Shown here: piece by piece, positions 28,652 to 38,668 of the stretch
Layout: each line of letters opens with the position of its first letter
How positions within the stretch are numbered: position 1 is the first letter of the stretch
Assembly: GCF_000196515.1 (NCBI RefSeq)
Contig: NC_014248.1
Span: 1,287,501 to 1,351,500 of the forward strand
DNA: 64,000 bases
Source of the DNA: 'Nostoc azollae' 0708
Lineage (GTDB): Bacteria > Cyanobacteriota > Cyanobacteriia > Cyanobacteriales > Nostocaceae
Direction: 5' to 3'
Position numbers and translations under genes: made by a program
Notes under the pieces: generated by a model
Database searches by the model: none
The model's input: only the letters and a program-made list of their open reading frames with translations
Told to the model about the DNA's origin: nothing

Positions 28652-29171
28652 TGAAGAGTCTAAGATAGTTCCAGCAGCTGAAGAGTCTATAGTTCCAGCG
28701 GGTCAGGTTTCCCAGTGGTTAACTGAAAATGGCTTTCACCATGAATCTTTGGCCCCCGATGCTAATGGGGTAGAGATTATTAAGGTAGACGCAGATTTTT
28801 TGCTTCCTACTGCTACAGCTTTGTACGCTTACGGGTTTAATTATCTCCAGTTTCAGGGAGGTATTGACTTGGGTGCGGGACAGGAATTGGTCAGTGTCTA
28901 TCACTTGTTGAAGGTGAGTGATAATGCTGATAAACCTGAAGAAGTCCGGGTGAAGGTATTCTTACTTAGAGACAATCCAACTGTGCCTTCAGTGTACTGG
29001 ATTTGGAAGACTGCGGACTGGCAAGAGCGCGAGTCTTACGATATGTTGGGTATTATCTATGAAGGTCATCCCAATTTGAAGCGGATTTTGATGCCGGAAG
29101 ATTGGGTAGGTTGGCCTTTACGCAAGGATTACATCTCACCTGATTTCTATGAGTTGCAAGATGCTTATTAG
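28644..29171 (+). CDS. ndhJ: NAD(P)H-quinone oxidoreductase subunit J
   Basis: A 175-residue peripheral subunit (NuoC-like 30-kDa family). [20 protein letters not shown] and [22 protein letters not shown] with [22 protein letters not shown] are the family signature. Its start overlaps the ndhK stop by 8 bp. A hairpin terminator follows at 29199-29224. Confidence 0.96.
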   Translation: MADEESKIVPAAEESIVPAGQVSQWLTENGFHHESLAPDANGVEIIKVDADFLLPTATALYAYGFNYLQFQGGIDLGAGQELVSVYHLLKVSDNADKPEEVRVKVFLLRDNPTVPSVYWIWKTADWQERESYDMLGIIYEGHPNLKRILMPEDWVGWPLRKDYISPDFYELQDAY

Positions 29172-29198
29172 GTAGTGCTGAGTTTTAATCTTTGATCA

Positions 29199-29224
29199 AC
29201 CCCTTTCCGGTGGCGGAGAGGGGT
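29199..29224 (+). terminator. Rho-independent-like terminator after ndhJ
   Basis: ACCCCTTTCCG and CGGAGAGGGGT form an 11-bp stem (one G-U pair) with a GTGG loop, followed by ATTGTTT. It lies 28 bp after the ndhJ stop. Confidence 0.75.
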
Positions 29225-29364
29225 ATTGTTTAAGGGGGCGACAAAGAAGTTAAAGATGTCGCTGGATAAGCATCATAGCCCTCAGCCCCTCATGATAAGC
29301 AGAAAAATACCTGCTTATTGCGAACGGAAGCCATCATTTCCAGAAGCAATTCCTGACACTCATA

Positions 29365-30669
29365 TAACCCACCTTCCGCACCCTAACTGTACCCTAACTG
29401 TCACAGATAGTAGTACACAAAAACTAAAGCTCCTGCAAGGAAGAAAAGGCTTAATGAGAATAGTATGATTAAAATGGTAATAGAGTGAGAGAATAAAGTT
29501 TTGTAAATAAGATAAAAGAAAAGAAAATGTAATGATTTAAAAATTAAATTAGAACAGAAGAAGAAATGATTTAATCACAACAGGAGTTGTGGATAATTCT
29601 GTTGTGAAATCAAAGCTTCAAAAAATGGAAATTCAAAAGCTAGACCATTTAGGCATAGTAGCAGGAATAATAGACGCCATAGGAGTAGTAGAAATAACCG
29701 TTGGAATTGGAGAGAAAGTAAGTCCGTGTCATGTAGTAAAAGCCATGATAATAAACTGGTTAGGATTTGTATAAAAACCCTTATATATGTTTCCCCAAGA
29801 TTTTGAAATAATCCCCTGTGACCATCTAATAGGACCAGGAGTAAAACCAGAATATCTCAAGGATGATAAACTGGGGAGAGTCATGGATAAACTATTGATA
29901 AAAGGATTGGATAGAATATTTTTTATTGTCGCCTTAAAAGCAGCAAAAAAATTTGGAGTATCCCTATGAGCAGGGCGTCTAGACTTATCATAAATGCACA
30001 TACATTGGCAATATAATACCAGCTTACCAGAAGTGATATTTGAGAGTCAGAAACTAGGAAATAATCAAGAAATAGAAGAATTAGCAGTAAAATCACCAAA
30101 AGAAATAACCATCACCTACGGTTATTCTGGTGACCATAGACCGGAGTTAAAACAGTTCATCATAGAAATGATATGTTCAGGAGTATGTTCAGGAGATGGA
30201 GACATACCAATATTTTTATAACTAGCATCGGGAAACCAAGCAGATTCACCATGCTTTGGTAAAATAGCAGTAGAGTACCAAAAACAATTAAAAGTTAACT
30301 AAAAGCTAACAGTCTCATAGTAGCGGACTGGGCCTTATATACAGAATCAAATCTGAAAATGATGTCAGATTTAAGCTGGTTATCTCCAGTGCTATTAAGC
30401 GTAAAATCAGCGTCCATAATTTCTTTTCTTACTTCAATCTATTAGTCTAAGTTATGATTTATCTCTTGAATATCTTCATTTATCTGTTGACTCCTCTGGG
30501 CGGTGTTCTTTCTTATTGCTCCTTATTGAGAATAGCTTTTGATGCTATTTTTGGTGCTTTACTGTTTCTCTAATGCCTTTCTTCACTACATATGTTCCTT
30601 TTTATGCTCCCTTGGATTTCTCCTCTCCGTAATTTCTCCCTGTGGCAGTTTACGGTGCGGAATGTGGGA
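29365..30669 (+). mobile_element. IS1634-family element, decayed
   Basis: The left end reads CCCACCTTCCGCACCCTAAC and the right end, read inward, CCCACATTCCGCACCGTAAA. These inverted ends bracket the IS1634 transposase pseudogene. Within the left part, ACCCTAACTGT is partly duplicated. Exact ends are uncertain by a few bases. Confidence 0.65.
29589..30419 (+). pseudogene. IS1634-family transposase, decayed
   Basis: Pieces in order: MEIQKLDHLGIVAGIIDAIG, VSPCHVVKAMIINWLGFV, stop, GPGVKPEYLKDDKLGRVMDK, KGLDRIFFIVALKAAKKFGV, stop, HIHWQYNTSLPEVIFESQKL, SPKEITITYGYSGDHRPELK QFIIEMICSG, stop, LASGNQADSP, stops, then SLIVADWALYTESNLKMMSD. This is the DUF4277/IS1634 pattern. CSGVCSG suggests a small internal duplication (GTTCAGGAGTAT). 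The C-terminal third is not recognisable. Confidence 0.85.
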
Positions 30670-31295
30670 TAAATGAAGATATTCAATTATGCCCCTACAA
30701 ACCAATCTAAAAAGCACTATGTCTTTTTCTACTTCTCCTTTAACAAGGACGACAAACACAAGATTCTTGTCTAGACAATTGGGTTTTTTGACCCTGCAAC
30801 CATGCGGAGGTCATGGACATAATGAGTTGCTCACGATTTTTAACCACTGCAAATACCACCCTTGACAATTTCCCCTTTTCCTTAACTTGTCACCAATGCT
30901 TACTATAGACAAAACTTGGAATTTAATGTTAAGAACGATGATTGTATGATTTTGAATTTGACTGCTAAGACTTTGAGCGATCGCCTAGAATAAGATTAGT
31001 GGTCAGCCCTTGCGCGAATTTCTCTGGTTTGACAAGTTGGTATTGCAGCTGAAAATCGATGATAAATTGCTCTACTGTATCAATTCTATCTTTCTTTATG
31101 AAAGATAGGCTTTTAAGTGTAGGTTCTCTGAAATTTTCTACTGCTCAACTTCATTTTAGTCACGGTACTCTTTGTAATCAGATACCTCTGTATTAGACCT
31201 GTCCGGAAAATTAACTTGGTGTCAAAACAATGGTAGAACGGAATGTAGAACGGAATAGGGAATTTTGACCGTCTACCAAAAGGAAAAATACACTT
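30670..31295. other. gene-free stretch with a dispersed repeat
   Basis: About 625 bp without a gene. It carries a 75-bp repeat (30824-30899) shared in inverse orientation with 46006-46080. A hairpin-like CTATCTTTCTTTATGAAAGATAG lies near 31088-31110. The stretch 31193-31280 (TTAGACCTGTCCGGAAAATT and on) is the likely left end of the IS5-like remnant that follows. Confidence 0.5.
30824..30899 (-). repeat. 75-bp dispersed repeat, copy 1
   Basis: The reverse complement GCATTGGTGACAAGTTAAGG ... GGGGAAATTGTCAAG ... AAAAATCGTGAGCAACTC matches 46006-46080 with a few differences in the centre. Non-coding, origin unknown. Confidence 0.8.
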
Positions 31296-31601
31296 GATTA
31301 TATTCAAGAATACCCACATCGTACAAAAAAAATACTGGGAATAACTAACCATCAGTTTCAAGACTTGGTAGAAGTAGGAGAAAAAGGACCAAGCAATGAT
31401 ATTAGCTTATTTCGAGAGCAACAAAAGAAGTTCGATAACAACCAAATGTTTGGAGGAGATAAAGTATATCAAGGAGGAAAGAATATTAGCCCAACTTATA
31501 AGAAACCACGTAAAGGAGAATCAACCTCAGAATAAAAGGCAGGAAACAAAGAGTTTTCCACCAACGGTATTTTTGTTGAATAGGTCATTAGACTTGTAAA
31601 A
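31296..31601 (+). pseudogene. IS5-like transposase with internal deletion
   Basis: DYIQEYPHRTKKILGITNHQ FQDLVEVGEKG is the N-terminal HTH part of a DDE transposase. It jumps directly to DISLFREQQKKFDNNQMFGG DKVYQGGKNISPTYKKPRKG, the C-terminal part with the second catalytic Asp, followed by GIFVE (third residue). The first catalytic segment is missing and two in-frame stops (TAA, TAG) occur. A deletion derivative. Confidence 0.8.
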
Positions 31602-31839
31602 ATATTCCTTCCGGGTACCTCAACAAAGATTTACCCTGAATTCCTGAATTTACTCACAAGTGATTCTTACTATTTGTGGTTTAGTCACATTAGTAATCGG
31701 TTCATTAGTTTTACCCATTTCATAAATGTTATGGATATGAGGTCAGTTATGAATTTGTCATCAACATCTTCATGGATATTTCGTATAACTTACTATTCCC
31801 AACCCTGATTCTTTCCTTGGCTCTTTCCTAATCTTAACA

Positions 31840-32739
31840 CTATGGAAAGCCAGACACAGACTCCTTTGTAAATTTTCGGACCTCTCTATTAGGTAAAGCT
31901 TTTTTCAGACCCTCAATTTCTCCTTGGGGCGCGTCACTGTCAAATCGCAAAGTTTGTAAAAATGGCATTTCGAACAAAACTTCAGGAATGTGTCCAGTCC
32001 CCAAGCTCGCAAGATTTAACAATTGTAGACTAGTCAACTGACTTAAATAATATAGTATTTTTATACTATTATCCGAATCATAGCAGCGTAGTCCTTTTAA
32101 ATTCTACAATTTGCCAATACTCTCAGGTAACTTTTTCAGATACAAGCAATTTATCTTTAGCTTCTCTAAAGGTGACAGTTCCCCAATTTCATCTGGTAGA
32201 TAGTGAGCAAAAGTCCCTACAATCTCTAACTCTTGCAATTGGTGCACGTGACCGATTTTCGGGGAAACAACACAGTCTATGCCAGATTTCACACTGAACT
32301 TCAGCTTTTTTAGGTTTGTCAGTTCAAAAATAGGCTCTGGTACTGCCATGAATCCACAATGAAGCAGCTTTATTTCTTCCAGAGAACTTAGTTACGAAAA
32401 CTCAGCAGGTAGGTCTTTGAGGTGTTACATATTCTCTAGGATTAATTGTTTCAAGTTACTCGATCTGCCAAATTCTGCTGGTAAATATTCTAATTCATCT
32501 ATGTTTAGATATAGCCATTTAAGATTAGTTAACTGACCAATATCTATTGGTAAACACTTGGTTCCTTCCAAGTATAAGCTTAGTGCTTGAAGATTTTTTA
32601 ACTGACTAAGACCTGTAGGCAGTTGTGCTAAATATGCATAGCCTGACAAATTTAATATCCCTTGTCTAGCTTCAAATCTCAACAAGGTACGACAGATTTC
32701 TACCAAAATGAAGGTGGTGTTTCTTAAGCAAAAACTCAC
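31840..32739 (-). pseudogene. leucine-rich-repeat protein, stopped at three positions
   Basis: One continuous minus-strand frame of 300 codons, from MSFCLRNTTFILVEICRTLL to the end, interrupted only by in-frame stops: TAA after LILENM, TAA after LPAEFS and TAG after PESIGKL. The repeats are of the LxxLPxxIGxLxxLxxLxL type: LPTGLSQLKNLQALSLYLEG, LPIDIGQLTNLKWLYLNIDE, LPDEIGELSPLEKLKINCLY. Bacterial LRR proteins of this type mediate protein-protein contact. No frameshift, so this is decay by point mutation. Confidence 0.85.
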
Positions 32740-34443
32740 TATTCCTTAATTAGTCCAAAGTAATACTGCTATACTAAAAGTATTCATCTCTACTTCTGGA
32801 AAATCGAGAAAATTATTTTCCATCCAAATAATTATCTTCATGAAGTTCCCACGGATTATTATCTCACTCTTCCTGCTCACACGGACTCTCTCAGTAAATA
32901 TATTTGGCTGTTTTAATTAGCTTGGGTCTAGCACATTTACTCAAAAGATTTTTCAGTCTATTATGTAACCATATAACGCTATTTCCTACAAGGTTTTCTT
33001 CCGGAGTATCTTCTTCATAAAAAGTATAGGTTGCAAATTTTGGTTAAAAGAAAATGCGGAAATTATGTTACATCTTCCTTGTCAATGGATAGCTGGAAGT
33101 TAGCACAATAATTTCTATAATTCCATTTTTACCTCTTTTATCCATCTTGAAACTATCTAATATTTTATACCTAGAACTCCCATTTAACAGAATTTTCTAT
33201 GGTAATCAATACCTGCTTATTTGATTACTGAGCTAAGCAGCTTATTCCCACCATCCACAAATTATTGAATGCAAGTCTTCTTAGGATATTTTAAGAAGAT
33301 ACTTTGTCTTGGTATTTTATTTGTTTGATGTGATTTATTTTACTTTAATTCCAGAAAAATATTTTAGCCATATCTGTGATTGGCGTAGCTAAAAGTACAA
33401 TTTTTGCCTCACCTCAGAAAATCCCGTTGCTCCCGTTGGCATCTTTGGTTATTACCAACTCATTTATATTGGCTACGTAGCACAAATACAAATGGCAAAA
33501 CTAGCAGTAGTGGTCAGTATAAAAACAAACCCAACATCCTCTAATCTCAATAATCCTACACCTTGATGGTTAATGTTAGCGATCGCTCTTAGCTGCGCCT
33601 CTAGTTGCTTGGTTATTTATCGCTTACTCAAACTTCCCCAGCGGGGTTAAAAAAGTGTGTAGGGGAAAAATAACTTATTGCCTTTTTTGACTGATAACTG
33701 ATAACTGATAAAAGTGCCAACTTGGCAACCAATCGCTAAAACACCAGGTTAAATTGATAAAAGATAAACGACTAAAGGGTGTTGTTATCAGGGTCTATTA
33801 TATCAATAGATTAGTCTAAAAAAGATATTTCACAAGTCTTTTTCATCGACATATAAAGCAATCTACACACACTTTTCCGAGCTATTAGTTCAGAAAAAAT
33901 AATAATCAGGTTTCACATTTGCTGCAACAGGAATATTAATAGCATATAGTCACTGTCGTTGACGTACAATTTAGCCCCCTAAATAACGGGCAGTGTCTAT
34001 AAATATATTCCTCAACGCTCCAGCAGCAAATGTAGAGTGGGAGATAAATGGCGCTTGGTATGCCTACTCCCACTCTTCTTTTATTGGTAAGTAAGTGGGC
34101 AAAATTGTCGTTATGACAGGACAAAAGGTCAACCAGCTCGGTCTTGCAGAGCAACTGCGGTGGAAGGGTTTCCCCCATGTACGCGCTTCGGCTTCCCCCA
34201 GGCTTCGACTGGAGAACCCGAAGGGCAAAAGGCAAAAGGGTTTTGGTGATTTTACTTTTTGTTACAAAGTTCTATCTTTTCCCGCTAACTTACTTACCTG
34301 GGCAAAATTAATTAAACATTTTTGGGAAAAATAGAAATCTCTGTCTTGCTTATCTTTTCCCTGTTAAGATTTCCCTGTTCTATCCTCTAAATTTACAATT
34401 TATTTCGCACGACTACTTAATTGTTAATTGGGGAAATCACAGT
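32740..34443. other. 1.7-kb gene-free stretch
   Basis: No gene found on either strand. It is AT-rich. Content seen: a heptamer repeat ACTGATA x3 at 33690-33710, a dispersed repeat at 34150-34232, and scattered GCGATCGC. At 33571-33650 two frames together could encode MLAIAL and LAAPLVAWLFIAYSN, a possible dead short membrane peptide. It probably represents genes decayed beyond recognition. Confidence 0.5.
34150..34232 (+). repeat. dispersed repeat, copy B (GCGGTGGAAGGGTTTCCC type)
   Basis: AACTGCGGTGGAAGGGTTTC, CCCCATGTACGCGCTTCGGC and CGACTGGAGAACCCGAAGGG match the reverse complement of 12319-12422. GC-rich and non-coding. Confidence 0.8.
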
Positions 34444-35379
34444 TCAACAAAAATTCGTATCCTGTAAAAATTTAATAATCTCTGCCTTCACTACTTCAGA
34501 AGCACCTGTTGATGCATCATGATAGCAGTTGTGCAGAAGTTGAAAGCGTGAATTAGGAATATTTTGATGCAACTTCTCACCGTGACTAGCAGGAAACCAA
34601 CTGTCTTGATCACCCCATAAAATTAGAGTTGGACATTCAATAGCACAAAGATTATTTTGAATCTTTGTCAACATATTTGGTTTTTTGGCTTGTAAATTTT
34701 CAACTTCCTTAACTGCTATTTGTAATTCTTCAGCCACCTTCACTAAAGTCCCCGGAATTTCAATAAATGGGTAGGTTATCCAATAAACATCTTCCTCTGA
34801 GAGAATAGAAGGATCAAATAAAACTCTCCGTCTTTCTATAGCTATGAGTTCTCTAAGTATAGGTGCAAACACATAAGCTAGACGCAAAAAATCAATAGTC
34901 TGGATAATTTCCAGTGGAGTTTGAGCAAGTAATCCCATCACCCAATGGGGTAGTTTTTCGGTAAAAATAGGCGCATTTATTACTACTAACCGATCAATTA
35001 AATGGGGAGATTGTCCAGCCAAGGCTAAAGAAACTAATGCACCTAAAGATTCAGCAATAATTACTGGTGGTTTATCACATAAAGCTTGAATTATTCGCTC
35101 TAATTCAATTACTTGATGACCATTTTCTTCTCGTCGTGATACAGGTCTCTCAGAAAATCCATGGCCTTTAGCGTCAAAACAAATTACCCGGAAATATTGA
35201 GATAATGGCTCTATAATATGCCGCCAATTATAACTCCAACTTGCCAAACCATGTAATAAAACTAGTGGTTTACCCGTACCTTTTTCACCATAAGCGATTC
35301 GTACAGGATATCCATTAGCATCAGTAATAATTAGATTTTGCCGACCTTTAGGAAAGTTAATTTGCCACCAATCCTTCAT
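34444..35379 (-). CDS. alpha/beta-fold hydrolase
   Basis: A 311-residue hydrolase. PLVLLHGLASWSYNWRHIIE is the oxyanion HG motif, the nucleophile elbow reads AESLGA (glutamate where most members have glycine), the acid is in LILWGDQDSWFP and the histidine in HNCYHDAS. The lid between strand 6 and the acid is long and helical. Similar to esterase or dehalogenase-type proteins in cyanobacteria; substrate unknown. Intact, ATG 35379. Confidence 0.85.
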   Translation of the reverse strand: MKDWWQINFPKGRQNLIITDANGYPVRIAYGEKGTGKPLVLLHGLASWSYNWRHIIEPLSQYFRVICFDAKGHGFSERPVSRREENGHQVIELERIIQALCDKPPVIIAESLGALVSLALAGQSPHLIDRLVVINAPIFTEKLPHWVMGLLAQTPLEIIQTIDFLRLAYVFAPILRELIAIERRRVLFDPSILSEEDVYWITYPFIEIPGTLVKVAEELQIAVKEVENLQAKKPNMLTKIQNNLCAIECPTLILWGDQDSWFPASHGEKLHQNIPNSRFQLLHNCYHDASTGASEVVKAEIIKFLQDTNFC

Positions 35380-35544
35380 ATCATTTCTGTTTTAATTTTT
35401 ATTAAATCTGTTTGGGCAGTACATAAGGAATAGGCCAAGGGAAATTGGATATTACTTTCTTATCCTCCTGCTCCTGAATCCTTACGGAGATAATATCATT
35501 ATTTACTGACTTATTTAATTTAATTTAAAAATATAATCATTAAT

Positions 35545-36047
35545 TTAATCGCCAGTTAAGGCTTGCCATAGCATTCCTTTTATTATCACGGGTAGTGGTA
35601 TTAAAACAATGGCCAATAGGAACAATCCCCCAATAGAGAGAATGATAAAACCATTATCAGCTTTCTTTCTCTCACCAGGAGTTTTTAAGTAATCTCCTAA
35701 TAAAGTGATGTTATAATTATTTGCTTTCCAGACAAAATCAAATAAGTTTCCTAACATGGGGACAGCACCAACTAAGGCATCAATAATAATATTTACAACC
35801 ATTCGTTCTCAGGTAGCTCTCCATATACCTAGCGGCGCTGATTCGATGATAATGAAAGAGAAAATATCAATCCTAAAACATCACCACCGACAGGTATCAA
35901 TCCCAAAATAGGATCTGAACTAATACCAACTTGAGTTCCGGTAATGGTAATAGCATTATCCAAAACTTTACTAATTTGACGCAGACGTTTTAATTCCTGT
36001 GCATAAGCATCAGACTCTATGTATATTTTATTGGGAGAATTAGACAT
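35545..36047 (-). pseudogene. DUF4112 membrane protein, frameshifted
   Basis: The N-terminal part (36047) has AQELKRLRQISKVLDNAITI and DPILGLIPVGGDVLGLIFSL. A frameshift and a TGA in the next 40 bp break it. It resumes at RMVVNIIIDALVGAVPMLGN with LFDFVWKANNYNITLLGDYL, all hallmark DUF4112 motifs, and ends with a hydrophobic tail. Two lesions in an otherwise good sequence. Confidence 0.82.
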
Positions 36048-36071
36048 TTTTTAGTTATTGGTGATTGGTAG

Positions 36072-36138
36072 TTGCTAATTGCTAATTGCTAATTGTCAGT
36101 TGTTATTCTCCGCCAGTCCCCAGTCCCCAGTCCCCAGT
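36072..36138. repeat. two heptanucleotide repeat tracts
   Basis: TTGCTAA x3 (36072-36092) and CCCCAGT x3 with a leading partial unit (36113-36138), in the spacer just downstream of the YihY-type gene stop. Confidence 0.9.
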
Positions 36139-36140
36139 TC

Positions 36141-37031
36141 CTATTCCCTATTTTTCATAGATTCACTAACAATTACATTTAATTGCTTCCCAACTAGGAG
36201 AACAAAGGCACCCATCCACAACCACAACATTAATACTATAAAAGTTCCCACTGTGCCGTAAACTTTATTATAATTTCCAAAATTGGTGACATAAAAGCGA
36301 AATAGGGCGGAAACTATTGCCCAAAATATAGCTGCTAAAACGGCTCCTGGCATCAATGGGGTGCCTGGTTTCCACAAACTCGGTCCATAACGATAAACTA
36401 AACTAAATGTGGCAGCAACAATAACTAAGGCTAAAGGCCAAAGTAACAGTTGCCAAATATGCAATAAGAATGCTAAATAACCATTACCACGTATCAATAT
36501 ACCCAAAAGTAAATCACTAATAAATACTAGAAAAGAAGCCAGTATTAAAAGTAATATAGTCCCAATTGTTAATCCTAGAGAAATAAGTTTGGCCTTCCAA
36601 AATGGTCGCACATTTTCTGGAGAAATTTGTTCTATTTGATCAAATGCGGTCATAGCGGTACTGACTGCACCAGAAGCTGTCCAAATTGCGATCACAAAGC
36701 TGACAGAAAATAAACCTCTATTTTTAGACTCGGCAATTTCTTTAGTAGCAAATTCACTAATTAAACTCCATGCTTCTTCGGGTACAATCTGACTCAGTTG
36801 CATTGTTGCCTGAATAAAGGTGTTTTGCAAGGATTCTGCTACTAAACCAATGGCTGTCAGCACAGCAATAATCGCGGGAAACAAGGATAACATGGCATTA
36901 AAGGCAATTTCTGAAGCCAGTCCTAACAGTCTCCCTTCCATAGTCCTGTCCATGGTTTTCTGAAATGTACGCCAATTGAGGTGGCGAAAGAACCTGATCC
37001 AACGATGCTGGGGCATATATATCCAATTCAA
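36141..37031 (-). CDS. YihY/BrkB-family inner membrane protein
   Basis: A 296-residue polytopic protein. GRLLGLASEIAFNAMLSLFP, PAIIAVLTAIGLV, PGAVLAAIFWAIVSALFRFY and VYGTVGTFIVLMLWLWMGAF are the conserved motifs of the family once mislabelled RNase BN. About six membrane segments. Function is not settled. Intact; the first lines of DNA upstream are shared with the divergent coiled-coil gene. Confidence 0.88.
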   Translation of the reverse strand: MNWIYMPQHRWIRFFRHLNWRTFQKTMDRTMEGRLLGLASEIAFNAMLSLFPAIIAVLTAIGLVAESLQNTFIQATMQLSQIVPEEAWSLISEFATKEIAESKNRGLFSVSFVIAIWTASGAVSTAMTAFDQIEQISPENVRPFWKAKLISLGLTIGTILLLILASFLVFISDLLLGILIRGNGYLAFLLHIWQLLLWPLALVIVAATFSLVYRYGPSLWKPGTPLMPGAVLAAIFWAIVSALFRFYVTNFGNYNKVYGTVGTFIVLMLWLWMGAFVLLVGKQLNVIVSESMKNRE

Positions 37032-37134
37032 AATACAGAAGATATTTGTAAATTATTTAGGCTCGCTATTTATACGGTAAAATTTTTCACGAGAAGACAG
37101 AATTATTTAATACTTAATACACTTAACTAAACTA

Positions 37135-37668
37135 ATGACTGACAATATTTATCAAACAGCTCATTTAACACAAAAATGGTTAGCCGAAATTCAAGCCCTG
37201 AGACAGCAGATGGCTGAACTACAACAAAAACGTGATGAGGCCTGGGAAAGTTCACAAAAGTGGCGACAACTATATAATACTGAATCAGAACAACGTCGTG
37301 CAGAAGCCAAGATACACCAACAAGCGTTAGCGAAGCGATCCGAAGGAATCGTATCTGTAAAAGCTGAACTGCAACAATTCCAAGGTATAAACGTTGACGC
37401 AACTGCTGAAACTACTACTACAGCAGTTCAGTCAGAACTATCACAACTGACATCTGTAGAGGAGTTAAAAGCTAAACTTGTGGCAGTTACTAAAGAACGC
37501 GATTACCTAATTCAAGCTTTGAAAACAGAACAAGAAAATCATGCTCAAACCCGTAACAACCTAACCACAGCTTTAGGTGATGCTATTGACAGTTTAGCAA
37601 AGGCGCGAGCAGCAAGGATAGCAGGGGAAGCAGTAGAAGCAGTAGAAACTGGCGAAATAAGTCACTAA
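37135..37668 (+). CDS. coiled-coil protein, hypothetical
   Basis: A 177-residue soluble protein, largely coiled coil: AEIQALRQQMAELQQKRDEA near residues 17-36, SVEELKAKLVAVTKERDYLI near 106-125. Residues around 67-75 (ALAKRSEGIV) are encoded by TTAGCGAAGCGATCCGAAGG, which looks like the cyanobacterial GCGTTAGCGAAGC-type repeat inserted in frame. Divergent from the YihY-type gene. Unrecognised; conserved cyanobacterial layout is plausible. Confidence 0.65.
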   Translation: MTDNIYQTAHLTQKWLAEIQALRQQMAELQQKRDEAWESSQKWRQLYNTESEQRRAEAKIHQQALAKRSEGIVSVKAELQQFQGINVDATAETTTTAVQSELSQLTSVEELKAKLVAVTKERDYLIQALKTEQENHAQTRNNLTTALGDAIDSLAKARAARIAGEAVEAVETGEISH

Positions 37669-37670
37669 AG

Positions 37671-37698
37671 AGTTATCAGTTATCAGTTATCAGTTATC
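37671..37698. repeat. heptanucleotide tandem repeat AGTTATC x4
   Basis: Four exact AGTTATC copies immediately after the coiled-coil gene. Confidence 0.95.
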
Positions 37699-37728
37699 AA
37701 TTACATATCAGTCATTTGCTGCTTCTTC

Positions 37729-37971
37729 TTACTTTTTATTCGCAGCCCAAAAAATAGCAGTATCTTTATACTCTTTCAACATTGGATCGGCCCTAAGAAG
37801 TGTAATCTCCTCCATCTGTGCGTGTGCAATTAGCATTTGATCAAAACGATCTCCATGATGTAAGGGTAAACTAGCCGTTCGTAGTGCATGAGAAGCGGTA
37901 ATTTCCAAATATCTTGCACCTAACTGCACCATGCAGCTAGAAATGTAACTGTCTAATGGTTCTGGTAATGG
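37729..37971 (-). pseudogene. VapC-like PIN-domain toxin, N-terminal truncation
   Basis: The frame carries PLPEPLDSYISSC, ITASHALRTASLPLHHGDRF and DQMLIAHAQMEEITLLRADP, the C-terminal half of a VapC-type PIN RNase (LPxHHRDPFDRxLIAQAxxE). The catalytic N-terminal Asp part is absent and no VapB antitoxin is visible upstream. A remnant of a type II toxin-antitoxin locus. Confidence 0.75.
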
Positions 37972-38024
37972 TCACTTACCAATTGCAACTTTTATCCTCC
38001 TCGGAAATATCCTGGTAATAAAAA

Positions 38025-38531
38025 ATGATGGTACAAGGAAATTTGCCAACAAATAACTTTGAATTATGGCGAAGCTTACGTAGTGCTGAAATGGATTATT
38101 GTAGAGCTCGTTGGGGGTTTTTCAGTCACTCAACAGATAAACAGTTAACAATTAGGCAAGCTCTCAAGAGTCCATCAGATAGAACCACTACTGTGAGAAT
38201 ACTATTGTAGTTAGAAGTAGAAGAAAGTTTGTCGTTGTTCAATGAATTAGTTGATCTAGCTAGTGTTGGTCATTCAGATATTGAACTAGTTAGAGAAGTT
38301 TTACTTTCGTTACCTAAAGAGTTTTTACTAGCTAATTTTGAAAGAAGTGCTTAACCTGTATTAATTAATGCAACTCAGGATGCTTATGAAGAGTATAGAC
38401 GTTTGCTTGAACTGTACCTTGAAATTGACCCTGATTTAACACATGGATTAGCTATTAGAGCATTACAAAGTGACGATGAAGATATTCTCGAAGCTGGTAA
38501 GGATCTTCTAGAGTTACTTGATAATAGCTGA
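38025..38531 (+). pseudogene. unknown helical protein with two in-frame stops
   Basis: A single plus-strand frame of 169 codons, MMVQGNLPTNNFELWRSLRS to DLLELLDNS, broken by TAG at TVRILL* and TAA at NFERSA*. The second half (FNELVDLASVGHSDIELVRE; IRALQSDDEDILEAGKDLLE) is made of acidic helix pairs resembling HEAT/ARM-type repeats. No frameshift. I do not recognise the family; it might be an immunity or scaffold protein. Confidence 0.55.
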
Positions 38532-38668
38532 CTTAGAGACTATTTATAAAATAAATCTTAAGTAGGGTGTGTTATTGCGTTAGGCGCTTTGATAATTTTT
38601 CCTCATGATGAATCATATAGAAAATATGCGCCTAACCGTTTAGACCCCAATTTACAAACAGCAAGTTG

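Noticed and set aside
29226-29468. 80-codon frame after ndhJ
   Set aside because: It spans the ndhJ terminator and the left end of the IS1634 element and has no family features.
33571-33650. Possible short photosystem-type membrane peptide (MLAIAL... LAAPLVAWLFIAYSN) with a 1-bp slip
   Set aside because: Two frames must be combined, no known small subunit is matched, and the surrounding 1.7 kb is decayed; kept only as a note in the gap entry.
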